A stretch of 64,000 nucleotides of DNA from positions 1-64,000 of the forward strand of contig CAKTHE010000006.1 of assembly GCA_934563745.1 (NCBI GenBank), given 5' to 3'. Position 1 is the stretch's first letter, and the number at the start of each line of letters is the position of its first letter. The translations under genes and the position numbers were made by a program. This DNA comes from an uncultured Dysosmobacter sp. Lineage in GTDB: Bacteria; Bacillota; Clostridia; Oscillospirales; Oscillospiraceae. Shown in pieces: positions 42,192-50,643 of the stretch. The notes beneath the pieces are model-generated. The model had not been told where the DNA came from. It was given only the letters and a program-made list of their open reading frames with translations, and ran no database searches.

Positions 42192-43034
42192 TCAGTGCAC
42201 CTCCTTACGAAACAGATTGCAGGTTTCCTCATGCTTGCGCAGCTCAAAGGGCTGATACATCCGGCTGCGCTGAATGGCCAGATCCCAGTCCACCTGATGG
42301 CCGTCAAAGTCCGGGCCATCCACGCAGGCAAAGCGGGTCTCACCGCCGACGCTCACGCGGCAGCCGCCGCACATGCCGGTCCCGTCCACCATGATGGGGC
42401 TCATGGAGACCAGCGTCTTCACGCCGAACGGCTCCGTCGTCTTGCTGACAAACTTCATCATGGCCATGGGGCCGATGGCGAATACCTCGTCATACTGGTT
42501 CCCGGCCTCGATCAGCTCCCGCAGCGCGTCCGTCACCAGGCCCTTCTCCCCGTAAGAGCCGTCATCGGTGCAGACCTTCAGCAGGCTGCTGGCCGCTCGG
42601 AATTCATCCTCCAGGATCACCAGATCCTTGGACCGGAAGCCCACGATGGCATGGACCTCGGCCCCTTCCTCGTGCAGTTTGCGCGTCACCGGGTAGGCAA
42701 TGGCGCAGCCCACGCCGCCGCCGACCACAGCCACCTTTTTCAGGCCTTCCGTCTCGGTGGGCTTGCCCAGGGGGCCGACAAAATCGTGCAGGCACGCGCC
42801 CTCCGGCAGGCGGTTGAGCTTTTCCGTCGTGGCGCCCACGACCTGGAAAATAATCGTTACCGTTCCCTTTTTCCGGTCAAAATCATGAATGGTCAGGGGG
42901 ATCCGTTCGCCGGTTTCATCCACCCGCAGAATGATGAACTGACCCGGCTCAGCCTTTTTTGCGATCAAAGGCGCGTCCACCTCCAGCAGCGTCAGGGTGG
43001 GGCGCAGCTCTTTGCGTCTTACGATTTGATACAT
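42192..43034 (-). CDS. nfnA: Ferredoxin:NADP oxidoreductase subunit NfnA
   Basis: 280-residue FAD/NAD-binding subunit related to dihydroorotate dehydrogenase electron-transfer proteins (PyrK). The FAD part occupies 1-95 (PGQFIILRVDETGERIPLTI), an NAD domain with VGGGVGCAIAYPV follows, and the C-terminal 2Fe-2S motif is GTGMCGGCRVSVGGETRFACVDGPDFDGH. With NfnB it forms the bifurcating transhydrogenase. It leads the operon from a promoter at 43144-43172. Confidence 0.88.
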   Translation of the reverse strand: MYQIVRRKELRPTLTLLEVDAPLIAKKAEPGQFIILRVDETGERIPLTIHDFDRKKGTVTIIFQVVGATTEKLNRLPEGACLHDFVGPLGKPTETEGLKKVAVVGGGVGCAIAYPVTRKLHEEGAEVHAIVGFRSKDLVILEDEFRAASSLLKVCTDDGSYGEKGLVTDALRELIEAGNQYDEVFAIGPMAMMKFVSKTTEPFGVKTLVSMSPIMVDGTGMCGGCRVSVGGETRFACVDGPDFDGHQVDWDLAIQRSRMYQPFELRKHEETCNLFRKEVH

Positions 43035-43143
43035 CCTGTTCCCTCACTTTGCAGCGGGCGAAGCCTTCCACCCGCAAAATTCAGTCTTTTTCCCCATTCT
43101 GCCCCGGCAGCACGGTGCCTTCGGCAAAATGGCTCTTCTTTTT

Positions 43144-43172
43144 ATTGTGGCATATTTGCCCGCATCCGTCAA
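43144..43172 (-). promoter_or_regulatory. Sigma-A promoter of nfnAB
   Basis: TTGACG (43167-43172), 17-base spacer, CACAAT (43144-43149) on the minus strand. The leader is about 100 bases and includes a small GCGGG..CCCGC hairpin. Confidence 0.65.
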
Positions 43173-43251
43173 ATCATTTCTTCTGTTTTTCTGACGGTTC
43201 TTCCCCTCTCTTCCTGGGGCCATTTGCATATTCCCCACAATCTGCGGATCC

Positions 43252-43911
43252 TTATGCAAGCAGCCGGATCTGCCGGCCGCTGGAATCCACCAGGCCCTCC
43301 TCCCGCATACGCTTCAGCTCCCGCATCATGGCGCTGCGGTCCGCCGCGATATAATCCGCCAGCATACTGAAGGAGAAGGGCAGCTGAAAGTCCCGCCGGC
43401 CGCTTCGCCGGGCCTGCTGCTCAAAATAGCACAGCAGCTTTTCCCGGGTCGTCCTGCGGGAAAGCACATCCACCCGTTCCGAAAGGCCCAGCGCCTTTTC
43501 CTCCATCAGCCGCAGCATATTTTCCACCAGCAGGCTGTGGTGCCGGCAGGCCCGCTCGCAGCGGTCCACCAGGTGGGCATAGTCAAAAAACAGCACCTCG
43601 CAGGGCTTCCGGCAGATTACGTAAACCGCCTCGTCCCCGCCGGAAAACGCCAGCTGCTTGCCGAACACACCGCCCGGGGCATATTCCTCCAACACCGTCA
43701 AAGCGCCGTTGGGATCCAGCCGCACCAAAGCCGCCAGACCACGCTCCACAATCCCGACGGCCCCGTCGCCCGGGGCTGAAAAATCACAGATCTTCTCATC
43801 CGCCGCAAAATGCTTCCGCTCAGCCTGAAAACAGCGGATCATCGCCAGATAGCTGTCATAGCGGATCCCCTGAAACAGCGGGCTGGCTGCCACTTCGGAT
43901 TCGGTCAGCAT
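43252..43911 (-). CDS. Crp/Fnr family transcriptional regulator
   Basis: 219 residues: N-terminal cyclic-nucleotide-type beta-barrel (1-115), dimer helix, and C-terminal winged helix-turn-helix (FSMLADYIAADRSAMMRELKRMREEGLV, about 183-210). It lacks the four-cysteine Fe-S motif of true FNR. The effector is unknown. I use ATG 43911 (GGGGAG six bases upstream) rather than 43935. It lies upstream of nfnAB on the same strand and divergent from a CBS-domain gene, so it may regulate redox genes nearby. Confidence 0.88.
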   Translation of the reverse strand: MLTESEVAASPLFQGIRYDSYLAMIRCFQAERKHFAADEKICDFSAPGDGAVGIVERGLAALVRLDPNGALTVLEEYAPGGVFGKQLAFSGGDEAVYVICRKPCEVLFFDYAHLVDRCERACRHHSLLVENMLRLMEEKALGLSERVDVLSRRTTREKLLCYFEQQARRSGRRDFQLPFSFSMLADYIAADRSAMMRELKRMREEGLVDSSGRQIRLLA

Positions 43912-44067
43912 AGGCCGCTCCCCTTTCTGTTGCATTTATCACATTATCCTACCATGCCCTTTGTTGGATGTAAAGAACTATTCAAGAATTATTCACCAAT
44001 TCTCCCCTCTGTCCTGCTATAGTAAATTTACATAAGTTACCCACCGGACACAAGAAGGGAGTCCCCC

Positions 44068-44520
44068 GTGAACATTGCCTATTTTCTGATTCCGAAGAGT
44101 TCCGTTGCTTATTTATACGATGATTTCACCTTTCGGCAGGGGCTGGAAAAAATGCGTTACCACGGCTATACCGCCATTCCCGTTATTTCAAGAAGCGGCC
44201 AATACGTCGGCTCTGTCAGCGAGGGCGATTTTTTATGGAAGCTGCTCTCCGGCGACCAGCCGCAGGATGCGCTTTTATCCATGAAGGAAACCGAGCCTTT
44301 GAAGGTGCGGGACATTCTCCGGCCGGAAAGCTATCCCGCCGTGCGCATCACCGTCACCATGGAAGAGCTGCTGCAAAATGCCATGAATATGAACTTTGTC
44401 CCGGTCGTGGATGATTTGGACAACTTCATCGGCATCGTCACGCGCAAAGACATCATCCGTTATTTCGCTGCCCGGGGCAGCGCGGAGGATTCGCCTCTTT
44501 TGCTGCGTCAGCGTGCCTGA
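44068..44520 (+). CDS. Two-CBS-domain protein
   Basis: 150 residues from a GTG with AAGGGAG upstream. It consists of a Bateman pair: CBS 1 (about 10-65, GYTAIPVISRSGQYVGSVSEGDFL) and CBS 2 (about 80-140, NFVPVVDDLDNFIGIVTRKDIIRYF). Such stand-alone proteins bind adenosine nucleotides and act as energy sensors. It is divergent from the Crp-type regulator. Confidence 0.88.
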   Translation: MNIAYFLIPKSSVAYLYDDFTFRQGLEKMRYHGYTAIPVISRSGQYVGSVSEGDFLWKLLSGDQPQDALLSMKETEPLKVRDILRPESYPAVRITVTMEELLQNAMNMNFVPVVDDLDNFIGIVTRKDIIRYFAARGSAEDSPLLLRQRA

Positions 44521-44546
44521 ACCCCTTTTCCTTTGCAACTCCGATC

Positions 44547-44577
44547 AAAAAAGCGGGCCGGCAGCGGCCCGCTTTTT
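44547..44577. terminator. Terminator between the CBS and znuA-type genes
   Basis: AAAAAGCGGGCC / GGCCCGCTTTTT stem (core 44553-44559 with 44566-44572), flanked by A and T runs on both strands. Confidence 0.85.
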
Positions 44578-45560
44578 CAGTTTTGCGGCATGGTCCTGCG
44601 CAGCATATCCAAATTCTGCCGCATCAGGGAAACGTAGGTTGCCCCTTCCTCCATCTGTTGACGGGAGACGTTGTGGCAGGTCTGGAATTCTGCGGTTCCG
44701 GCTCCGGTGATCTCCGCAATGCTGTCCGCCACCAGGTGATTGGAAAATTCAATGTAGTAGATCGTCGGGATCTTTTCCTGCTTGACCTTGTCCGTCAAAA
44801 ATGCGATGGTCGCCGCAGAGGGCTCCGTCTGGGCGCTGCAGCCCGGGAACGCCGCGTAATAGGTCAGCCCGTAAGCCTCCGCAAAATAGCGCAGCGGAAA
44901 ACGATCCCCGAAAATCAGCGTCGGATGGTCCAGCCCGGCAAAAAACGCCGCGAAATCGGCGTCCAGCTGGGTCAGCTGCGCCTCATAGTCCGCAGCCTGG
45001 GAGGCATAGCTCTCCGCATGCGCTGGGTCCAGGCGCTCCGCTTCCTCTGCGATGGCCTGGGTGATCCGAATGGCATTCCGGGGCGAGGTCCACACATGCT
45101 CATCTACATCCACGACCTTTCCGAGCCCTTCAAGGTCGTCATGGTCGTCATGTCCATGGTCGTGGTCGTGTCCCGCCGCGGTCATGCCTTCCACCGTCTC
45201 TTCCTCCAGTGTGTCCACGCACTCCAGCATGCGCAGCTGCGCCCCTTGCGGCTGGGCCGACTCCAGCAGCGTGTCCACCCAGGCATCCGATTCACCGCCT
45301 ATATAAATGAACAGGTCGCAATTCTGCACCGCCAGAATGTCCGCCGGCGTCGGCTCGTACGAGTGACTCTCCGCTCCCGGCGGAAGCAGCATCGTCACCT
45401 CCCCCAGATCGCCGCACACGGCCCGGGCAAAATCGTATCCCGGGAAGACCGTGGCCACGACCCGCAGCTTTCCATCCGACTGCTCCGGTGCAGGCGCGGC
45501 ACAGCCTGCAAGCCCCAAGCTCAGCGCCGCACACAGCAGCGCGCTGATCCAGCGTTTCAT
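44577..45560 (-). CDS. Zinc/manganese-type ABC transporter substrate-binding lipoprotein
   Basis: 327 residues of the cluster A-I metal-binding family. Signal with lipobox LAGC (MKRWISALLCAALSLGLAGC). A metal-gathering loop HDHDHGHDDHDD (about 131-142) and ligands in SHSYEPTPAD and EHVWTSPRN are visible. The usual HDAFGYF block reads FGDRFPLRYF, so the third His ligand is replaced. No permease or ATPase gene is adjacent, so the partner must lie elsewhere. A Fur/Zur-type box overlaps its start region, implying repression by metal. Confidence 0.85.
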   Translation of the reverse strand: MKRWISALLCAALSLGLAGCAAPAPEQSDGKLRVVATVFPGYDFARAVCGDLGEVTMLLPPGAESHSYEPTPADILAVQNCDLFIYIGGESDAWVDTLLESAQPQGAQLRMLECVDTLEEETVEGMTAAGHDHDHGHDDHDDLEGLGKVVDVDEHVWTSPRNAIRITQAIAEEAERLDPAHAESYASQAADYEAQLTQLDADFAAFFAGLDHPTLIFGDRFPLRYFAEAYGLTYYAAFPGCSAQTEPSAATIAFLTDKVKQEKIPTIYYIEFSNHLVADSIAEITGAGTAEFQTCHNVSRQQMEEGATYVSLMRQNLDMLRRTMPQN

Positions 45561-45583
45561 CCTTCGCTCAGCCCCTTCAAAAT

Positions 45584-45635
45584 TGAAAATCATTTTCATA
45601 TTTGTCAGTATACCAAGATTTTGCCGAAATTGCAA
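45584..45635 (-). promoter_or_regulatory. znuA-type promoter with Fur/Zur 7-1-7 box
   Basis: TTGCAA (45630-45635), 17-base spacer, TATACT (45607-45612) on the minus strand. Just downstream, TGAAAATCATTTTCA (45584-45598) is a perfect 7-1-7 inverted repeat as bound by Fur-family metal repressors. Confidence 0.8.
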
Positions 45636-45653
45636 CCGATCCTGAAAAAAGAC

Positions 45654-45681
45654 TTCACAATCCGGCGAAACCGCGTATAAT
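45654..45681 (+). promoter_or_regulatory. Promoter of the DUF308 gene
   Basis: TTCACA (45654-45659), 16-base spacer, perfect TATAAT (45676-45681). Confidence 0.68.
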
Positions 45682-45758
45682 AAAATTGATTGGGTGTATC
45701 ATTCGCCCAGCGTTTTTAGGGCAGCGCTTCCGCACTGCGCTTAAAAGGAGAGGATTTT

Positions 45759-46361
45759 ATGAACAGTGTTCTTCAGCGTATCAAAACCAACTCTTTGATC
45801 ACCGCTTTGATTTACGCCCTTTTGGGGCTGTCCCTGCTGATCTGGCCCGGCGTATCCACGGATATTCTGTGCATCCTTCTGGGTGTGGTCCTTCTGGGCT
45901 GCGGCATCATTGACGGGATCATCTACCTTTCCAACCGGGATGGCAGCCTTTATTCCACGGCGCACCTGCTGCTGGGGATCGTTCTGGCGGTGATCGGCAT
46001 CTGGATCATGCGCAGCCCGGGACTGATCATCTCGGTCATTCCCCGGGTGATTGGAATTCTGATCTGCATTCACGGTCTGGCTGATGTGGGCGACGCTATG
46101 ACGCTGCGGCGCAGCGGCTACGGCCGCTGGTCCACCGCCCTGATCCTGGGGATCCTGACCCTCGCCCTGGGCGCCGTCCTGGTCTACGATCCCTTCGACG
46201 CCGTCAACACAGTTATGCGGGTTCTCGGATTCTTCCTGCTTTACGACGGTGTGTCCGATATCTGGATCACCACCCGGGTCTCCCAGGTCCTCAAGCAGGC
46301 GGAAAAGGATGCCAAGGCTCAGGCCGATGCGGTGGATGTGGATTTTAAGGACGTTCCCTGA
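45759..46361 (+). CDS. HdeD/DUF308 family membrane protein
   Basis: 200 residues with six short transmembrane helices arranged as three repeated hairpins, as in DUF308 (HdeD-like) proteins, and an acidic cytoplasmic tail (AEKDAKAQADAVDVDFKD). E. coli HdeD is linked to acid tolerance; the role here is unknown. GGAGAGG precedes the ATG. Terminated at 46388-46420. Confidence 0.83.
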   Translation: MNSVLQRIKTNSLITALIYALLGLSLLIWPGVSTDILCILLGVVLLGCGIIDGIIYLSNRDGSLYSTAHLLLGIVLAVIGIWIMRSPGLIISVIPRVIGILICIHGLADVGDAMTLRRSGYGRWSTALILGILTLALGAVLVYDPFDAVNTVMRVLGFFLLYDGVSDIWITTRVSQVLKQAEKDAKAQADAVDVDFKDVP

Positions 46362-46387
46362 CGGTCCTCACCCGTTTCTTTGCAAGC

Positions 46388-46420
46388 AGCGCCCCGACAC
46401 GGTAAACGTGTCGGGGCGCT
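46388..46420 (+). terminator. Terminator after the DUF308 gene
   Basis: 13-bp perfect stem (46388-46400 with 46408-46420). The T-rich tail is broken (TTTGACCTTTT). Confidence 0.8.
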
Positions 46421-46647
46421 TTGACCTTTTCTGCCCTGCGATCCGGCGGTATTTTCTTCTCCCCGCGATCTTACAGCTTGGAGCGTTTTTCAATTCCCGG
46501 GGCAAGCCCCGTCCCGCAGAAGTGTCAAATATTCGTCGGACGTGCAGCTTCCGGCTGCCAGGTTTTCCTTTTTATGGAATAATCGTGGAATTTCTGTTTA
46601 CAATAATCGGCAGAGCCCCGCATTTTTGTGCAGAAAGGAGCATATCT

Positions 46648-47019
46648 TTGGACCTTTTGCATCAGCGTGTCGCCCATCCCCGCTTCGGTACCGGTGAAAT
46701 CACCGGGCAAAGCCGCCGTCAGCTGTCCGTATCCTTTTCCTCCGCGCCGGCTCTTCGCAGGTTTTTATACCCTGCCGCGTTTTTTGGCCACCTGGTTTTA
46801 TGCGACGATGCCGCGCAGGCTCAGCTGGAAGCGGAACTGGCGCGTTCCGGAGAGGCAAAGGAATTTCTGCGCCGGCAGGAATCGGCCCGCTCCATTCGGC
46901 AGGCCGAGCAGCAGCGGCAGATCCGTCTGCTTCAGCATCCTCAGCGGCGTACGCGCCCCCTGCGCCGGGGCCCGGACGGGCGCCAGCCTCTGCAGGCAGA
47001 AGAAAAGCGTCGGGCCTGA
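46648..47019 (+). CDS. Small protein with an RF-GTG-I...V-FPxAF-type beta domain
   Basis: About 123 residues from a TTG seven bases after AAAGGAG. The N-terminal half (HPRFGTGEITGQSRRQLSVSFSSAPALRRFLYPAAFFGHL) resembles the small beta-barrel found next to helicase and CarD-like proteins in Clostridia. The C-terminal half is a charged helix rich in Gln and Arg. Function unknown. The gene is bounded by terminators on both sides. The TTG start lowers certainty, but spacing and motif support it. Confidence 0.6.
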   Translation: MDLLHQRVAHPRFGTGEITGQSRRQLSVSFSSAPALRRFLYPAAFFGHLVLCDDAAQAQLEAELARSGEAKEFLRRQESARSIRQAEQQRQIRLLQHPQRRTRPLRRGPDGRQPLQAEEKRRA

Positions 47020-47034
47020 GCCCGGCGCTTTTCT
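47003..47034. terminator. Terminator between the small gene and moaA
   Basis: 13-bp stem with one G-T pair (47003-47015 with 47020-47032), overlapping the stop codon of the plus-strand gene; T run follows. Confidence 0.83.
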
Positions 47035-47061
47035 TCGTCTTCTTTTCTTTGGGAACGTCCG

Positions 47062-48003
47062 TCAGCCGCCGATCTCGAACATATCCCGAAGGCTGTCGCT
47101 TCCATGCTCCAGATGATGAGTCGCCGGCTTTTCCCAGATGGACCTGCGGATGGCCGATTCCAGCTCCGCCCCTTGCAGGCCGCGCACAGAACGCTCCTCC
47201 CGGGAGTGCAGACAGCTTTTCAGCTTTCCATCCGCCGTCACCCGGATTCTGCGGCACTCGGCGCAAAACTCGCAGCTCAGCGGCTCGATCAGCCCCACGC
47301 GCCCGACTCCATCCGGCAGCCGGTACAGCCGGGCCACCCCGGCACGTCCATCCGGACGCAGCTGCGGGCAGCGCTCCAGCACCAGATCGCCCGGCACAAA
47401 GCAGTTCCCGGGCCAGGCCCGGCACTCCCCCATGGGCATCAGCTCAATAAACCGCAGCTCCCATGGGTGCCGGCGGGTCAGCTCCACCAGCTCCGGGATC
47501 TCGTCGTCGTTGAATCCGCCGATCAACACGGTATCCAGCTTCAGCTGCGTAAAGCCGGCCTCCTCCGCCGCCCGGATCCCCGCCAGCACATCCGCCAGGG
47601 AGCCGCAGCGGGTCATGGCGGCAAAACGCTCCGGCCGTAGGGTGTCCAAGCTGATGTTCAAACGCTGTACACCGGCTGCCCGCAGGGGCGCCGCCAGCTC
47701 CGCCAGCCGGCTTCCGTTGGTGGTCAGGCACAGTTCTTCCAGACCCGGAAGCGCCGCCAGCCCCCGGCAAATATCCAGCAGGCCGCGTCGGACCAGCGGC
47801 TCTCCGCCGGTCAGGCGGATCTTTCGGATCCCGCACGCCACGGCCGCCCGGCCGATCTCGACGCACTCCTCCACGCTGAGAATCTCTCCGTGCGCACGCT
47901 TTTCCACGCCTGTCTCCGGCATGCAGTAGCGGCAGCGATAATTACAAAGATCGGTCACCGACAGGCGTAGATAATCGATCTCCCGTCCATAGGCATCCCG
48001 CAT
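47062..48003 (-). CDS. moaA: GTP 3',8-cyclase MoaA
   Basis: 313-residue radical-SAM enzyme for the first step of molybdenum cofactor synthesis. N-terminal cluster motif C-X3-C-X2-C in TDLCNYRCRYCMP, the C-terminal second-cluster cysteines (LSCEFCAECRRIR ... KSCLH), and the essential C-terminal Gly-Gly are all present. It is the last gene of the minus-strand chain mobA-moeA-mobB-moaA. MoaC, MoaD and MoaE, needed for the next steps, are not in the window. Confidence 0.96.
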   Translation of the reverse strand: MRDAYGREIDYLRLSVTDLCNYRCRYCMPETGVEKRAHGEILSVEECVEIGRAAVACGIRKIRLTGGEPLVRRGLLDICRGLAALPGLEELCLTTNGSRLAELAAPLRAAGVQRLNISLDTLRPERFAAMTRCGSLADVLAGIRAAEEAGFTQLKLDTVLIGGFNDDEIPELVELTRRHPWELRFIELMPMGECRAWPGNCFVPGDLVLERCPQLRPDGRAGVARLYRLPDGVGRVGLIEPLSCEFCAECRRIRVTADGKLKSCLHSREERSVRGLQGAELESAIRRSIWEKPATHHLEHGSDSLRDMFEIGG

Positions 48004-48019
48004 GCGCGCTGCTCCTTTC

Positions 48020-48505
48020 TTAGGTCATTCCCCGGCTCTGGGCGAAATCCCACAGGAACTGCGCCAGACGCTCGGTTTCGTCAAAGGCAAACTGTGGAAT
48101 CCCGCTATGCTCCGGTGCATCCGTCACCAGCGCGCAGCAGACCTCCTTCGGGATCGGAAGGGGCTTGCCAGCCCGGCACACGCCCACCTTGGGCCAGGGG
48201 CCGTGCTTCCAGCCCTCCGTCAAAATCAAATCCACATGCCCGATCCGCGCCGCCAGCTCCTCCGCCGGGACGGGCCGGTTTTCCAGGATCGCCGCATGGC
48301 GCCCGGATGCAACCACTGTAACATCCGCGCCGGCCTGTGTAAAGCGCCAGCTGTCTTTTCCCGGATAGTCGATCTCAAAATCGTGGGCGTCATGCTTCAA
48401 AACAGCCACACGCAGTCCCCGGGCCTTCAGCAGTGGGATCAGCCGCTCCAGCAGGGTCGTCTTTCCGGTGCCGGACGCCGCGACAAAGGAAATCACCGGA
48501 ATCAT
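48020..48505 (-). CDS. mobB: Molybdopterin-guanine dinucleotide biosynthesis adapter MobB
   Basis: 161-residue GTPase-like protein that assists MobA in guanylating the cofactor. P-loop AASGTGKTTLLERL, followed by AVLKHDAHDFEIDYPGKDSWRFTQAGAD, a MobB signature. The ATG at 48505 overlaps the moeA stop (ATGA) and has TTGGAG upstream; a GTG nine bases earlier is less likely. It implies that the cell makes the dinucleotide form of the cofactor. Confidence 0.93.
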   Translation of the reverse strand: MIPVISFVAASGTGKTTLLERLIPLLKARGLRVAVLKHDAHDFEIDYPGKDSWRFTQAGADVTVVASGRHAAILENRPVPAEELAARIGHVDLILTEGWKHGPWPKVGVCRAGKPLPIPKEVCCALVTDAPEHSGIPQFAFDETERLAQFLWDFAQSRGMT

Positions 48506-49734
48506 AATCCGCACTCCAAACCGCCCAGCCAGTAAGCGTCCACCAGCGTTCCCGCCGGCAGCGGCGACGAATGCGCCGGAAGCTCCGCCAGCAGATTCAT
48601 ACCCGCAAGGGCACGGACAGAGCCATTATTTTGCCCCTCGTGAAGGGAAAAAAGCGCCTGGCCGGCCTCAATCCGCAGGCTTCCCCGCAAAAGCCGCTGG
48701 CAGCAGCTCTCCTTGGGAAAATCCTGCGCCAAACGAACCTGAATTTTCGGAAACCCCGGCTCCCGCCGGCCTGCCAGGCGGTAAATCAGCGGCGCGCCGA
48801 CCCGCAAAAGGCCCACTGCCGCAGCCCCCGGATTTCCGGACAGGCTCAAAATCCGCTGTTCACCCCGGACCGCGCCCAGCATGGCACCGCCGGGCTTGAA
48901 GCCGGCCTTATGATAGAGGACCGTTCCGCCGGCCAGCACAGCCGCCGAATGAGCATAGTCAAACTCGCCCACGGATGCGCCGCCGGTCGTGATCACAAGG
49001 TCCGCCGTCTCCAGCCGGGCCGAGATCTCCGCCGCAATGGTATAGGGATCATCCGGCAGAATCCCCGCATTTTGAGGATCGGCCCCCAGCAGCCGCAGCA
49101 GGGCGCAGAGAGTTGTCCCGTTTGAATTGTAGATCTGACCGCGGAGGAGCGGCTGTCCCGCCTCCCGCAGCTCCGTTCCGGTGGAGATCACGCAGACCGA
49201 CGGCCTGCGATAGACCGGGATCTTCTGCAGCCCCTGACCGGCCAGCAGGCCCATCAGCCCGCCGGTCACAACGCTGCCGGACGGCGCCAGCAGCTGCCCG
49301 GCGCAGACGTCTTCCCCTATGGGGACAATGTTCCCGGGGCCGCAGGGCTGCGCAATGCGCACCGTATGCGCGGTGAATTCGGTCCGCTCGTAAGCGATCA
49401 CACAGTCCGCCCCCTCCGGCACCGGCGCCCCTGTGGAAACCTTCACGGCTTCCCCGCGGCCGACCGGTCCGGCCGGCGCGGCGCCGGCAGGGGTCTGTGC
49501 AATGACGCGCAGCTCCGCCGGCGTCTCTGCCGAGGCCGCGCATGTATCCGCAGAGCGGAAGGCGTATCCATCCAGCGGGCTGCGTGCAAAGGGCGGCACA
49601 TTCTGCTCCGCGCGGATCTCCTCCGCCAGAACACGGCCCAGCGCCGCCTGCACCGGGACCCACTCCGTCCCCACCGGACGGACGCCCGCCGTAAGCAGCT
49701 CCACAGCCCGGTCTGCGCTGATTGATCGTTCCAT
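48502..49734 (-). CDS. moeA: Molybdopterin molybdenumtransferase MoeA
   Basis: 410 residues. Inserts molybdate into adenylated molybdopterin. Domains: FARSPLDGYAFRS near 50, GAPVPEGADCVIAYE near 113, the MPT-binding core STGTELREAGQPLLRGQIYNSN and TTGGASVGEFDYA, and a C-terminal beta domain. AAAGGA precedes the ATG. Overlaps mobB by four bases. Confidence 0.95.
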   Translation of the reverse strand: MERSISADRAVELLTAGVRPVGTEWVPVQAALGRVLAEEIRAEQNVPPFARSPLDGYAFRSADTCAASAETPAELRVIAQTPAGAAPAGPVGRGEAVKVSTGAPVPEGADCVIAYERTEFTAHTVRIAQPCGPGNIVPIGEDVCAGQLLAPSGSVVTGGLMGLLAGQGLQKIPVYRRPSVCVISTGTELREAGQPLLRGQIYNSNGTTLCALLRLLGADPQNAGILPDDPYTIAAEISARLETADLVITTGGASVGEFDYAHSAAVLAGGTVLYHKAGFKPGGAMLGAVRGEQRILSLSGNPGAAAVGLLRVGAPLIYRLAGRREPGFPKIQVRLAQDFPKESCCQRLLRGSLRIEAGQALFSLHEGQNNGSVRALAGMNLLAELPAHSSPLPAGTLVDAYWLGGLECGL

Positions 49735-49807
49735 CGTCTATCCTTTCCCGTTCCCCGCCGCCGGTCTTCTCTTGGGCGGCGGACGTTTTCTCGATCGTTT
49801 CACTTCT

Positions 49808-50407
49808 CTACCTGTCAAAAGCGGCGGATTCCCAAAGCCGGGCATACTCCTCCGGCGTGTTGACATTGGTCACCACCGCATCGGAAAAGCCGCCCCATGC
49901 CAGGGAAACAGCCCGGGGCTGCAGCTGCTCCAGCGCCGTGCGCAGCCGGAAATTTCCGGCCTGCAGCTGCCGCTCCAGATCCGCCGCGGCCGTTTTCCGA
50001 TAAACCGCGCACAGGGGCTGCAGACACCCGGCTGCATCCTCCGCGGCCAGCGCCCGGTCCTCAGGACGCAGCTGGGTGCACAGCCACAGCGCCGCCTTCC
50101 GGTCAAAATACGGAAGATCGCACGAAATGGCCAGCAGGGCGTCGCAGCGGGTCGCGCAAAGGGCGGCATGCAGGCCGCCCAGAGGGCCGCAGTCTGGATA
50201 CCGATCCTCCACCAGACGAAGGCCGGCACAGCCCTGCATTCGGCGGCGATCCTCTTCCCTCCGCACCGAAATCAGCAGCTCCGGAAAGCCGCGCAGCTCC
50301 CGGCACAGCCGTTCTAAAAATGTACTTTCCATCCAGGGCAGCAGCGCCTTGTCCCGCCCCATGCGGCGGCTCTGCCCGCCGGTCAGAATCACAGCCCCGA
50401 TCTCCAT
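49808..50407 (-). CDS. mobA: Molybdenum cofactor guanylyltransferase MobA
   Basis: 199 residues. Adds GMP to the molybdenum cofactor to give the MGD form used by DMSO-reductase-family enzymes. Signature LTGGQSRRMGRDKALLPW (about 7-24), LLAISCDLPYF near 90, and NVNTPEEY near the end. Start at 50407, preceded by GGGGAGG. It is the natural partner of the molybdo-enzyme at 56510. It lies downstream of the LysR gene, with a hairpin between them. Confidence 0.93.
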   Translation of the reverse strand: MEIGAVILTGGQSRRMGRDKALLPWMESTFLERLCRELRGFPELLISVRREEDRRRMQGCAGLRLVEDRYPDCGPLGGLHAALCATRCDALLAISCDLPYFDRKAALWLCTQLRPEDRALAAEDAAGCLQPLCAVYRKTAAADLERQLQAGNFRLRTALEQLQPRAVSLAWGGFSDAVVTNVNTPEEYARLWESAAFDR

Positions 50408-50433
50408 GCCGGACCTCCCCTCTGCCCGCTGCC

Positions 50434-50473
50434 AAAAAGGAGCGCGGCGGCTTTTTGAAAAAAGTCGCCGCGC
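50434..50473 (-). terminator. Hairpin terminator between lysR and mobA
   Basis: GCGCGGCGGCTTTTT against AAAAAGTCGCCGCGC, followed on the minus strand by CTCC and T5. It may only be partly effective, since mobA has no obvious promoter of its own. Confidence 0.65.
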
Positions 50474-50643
50474 CGGCAAGCTCCCCCCGCAGGGAAGCCC
50501 GCAGTTCCTTTTTTCCAAACGGAAGGCAGCCCCGTTTCCGCGGCAGCCCCGGGAGCGGTCTCCCGCTCCGGCGCAGCGTCCTGCCCGTTCCGGGTTTAGA
50601 CGCTTTTGCTCAAAGAACCTTTTTCATTCAATTTTTCCCGGCC

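Noticed and set aside
49757-49784. Terminator between mobA and moeA
   Set aside because: A CCGCCGCC/GGCGGCGG stem exists but no T run follows on the transcribed strand, and the genes form a cofactor operon.
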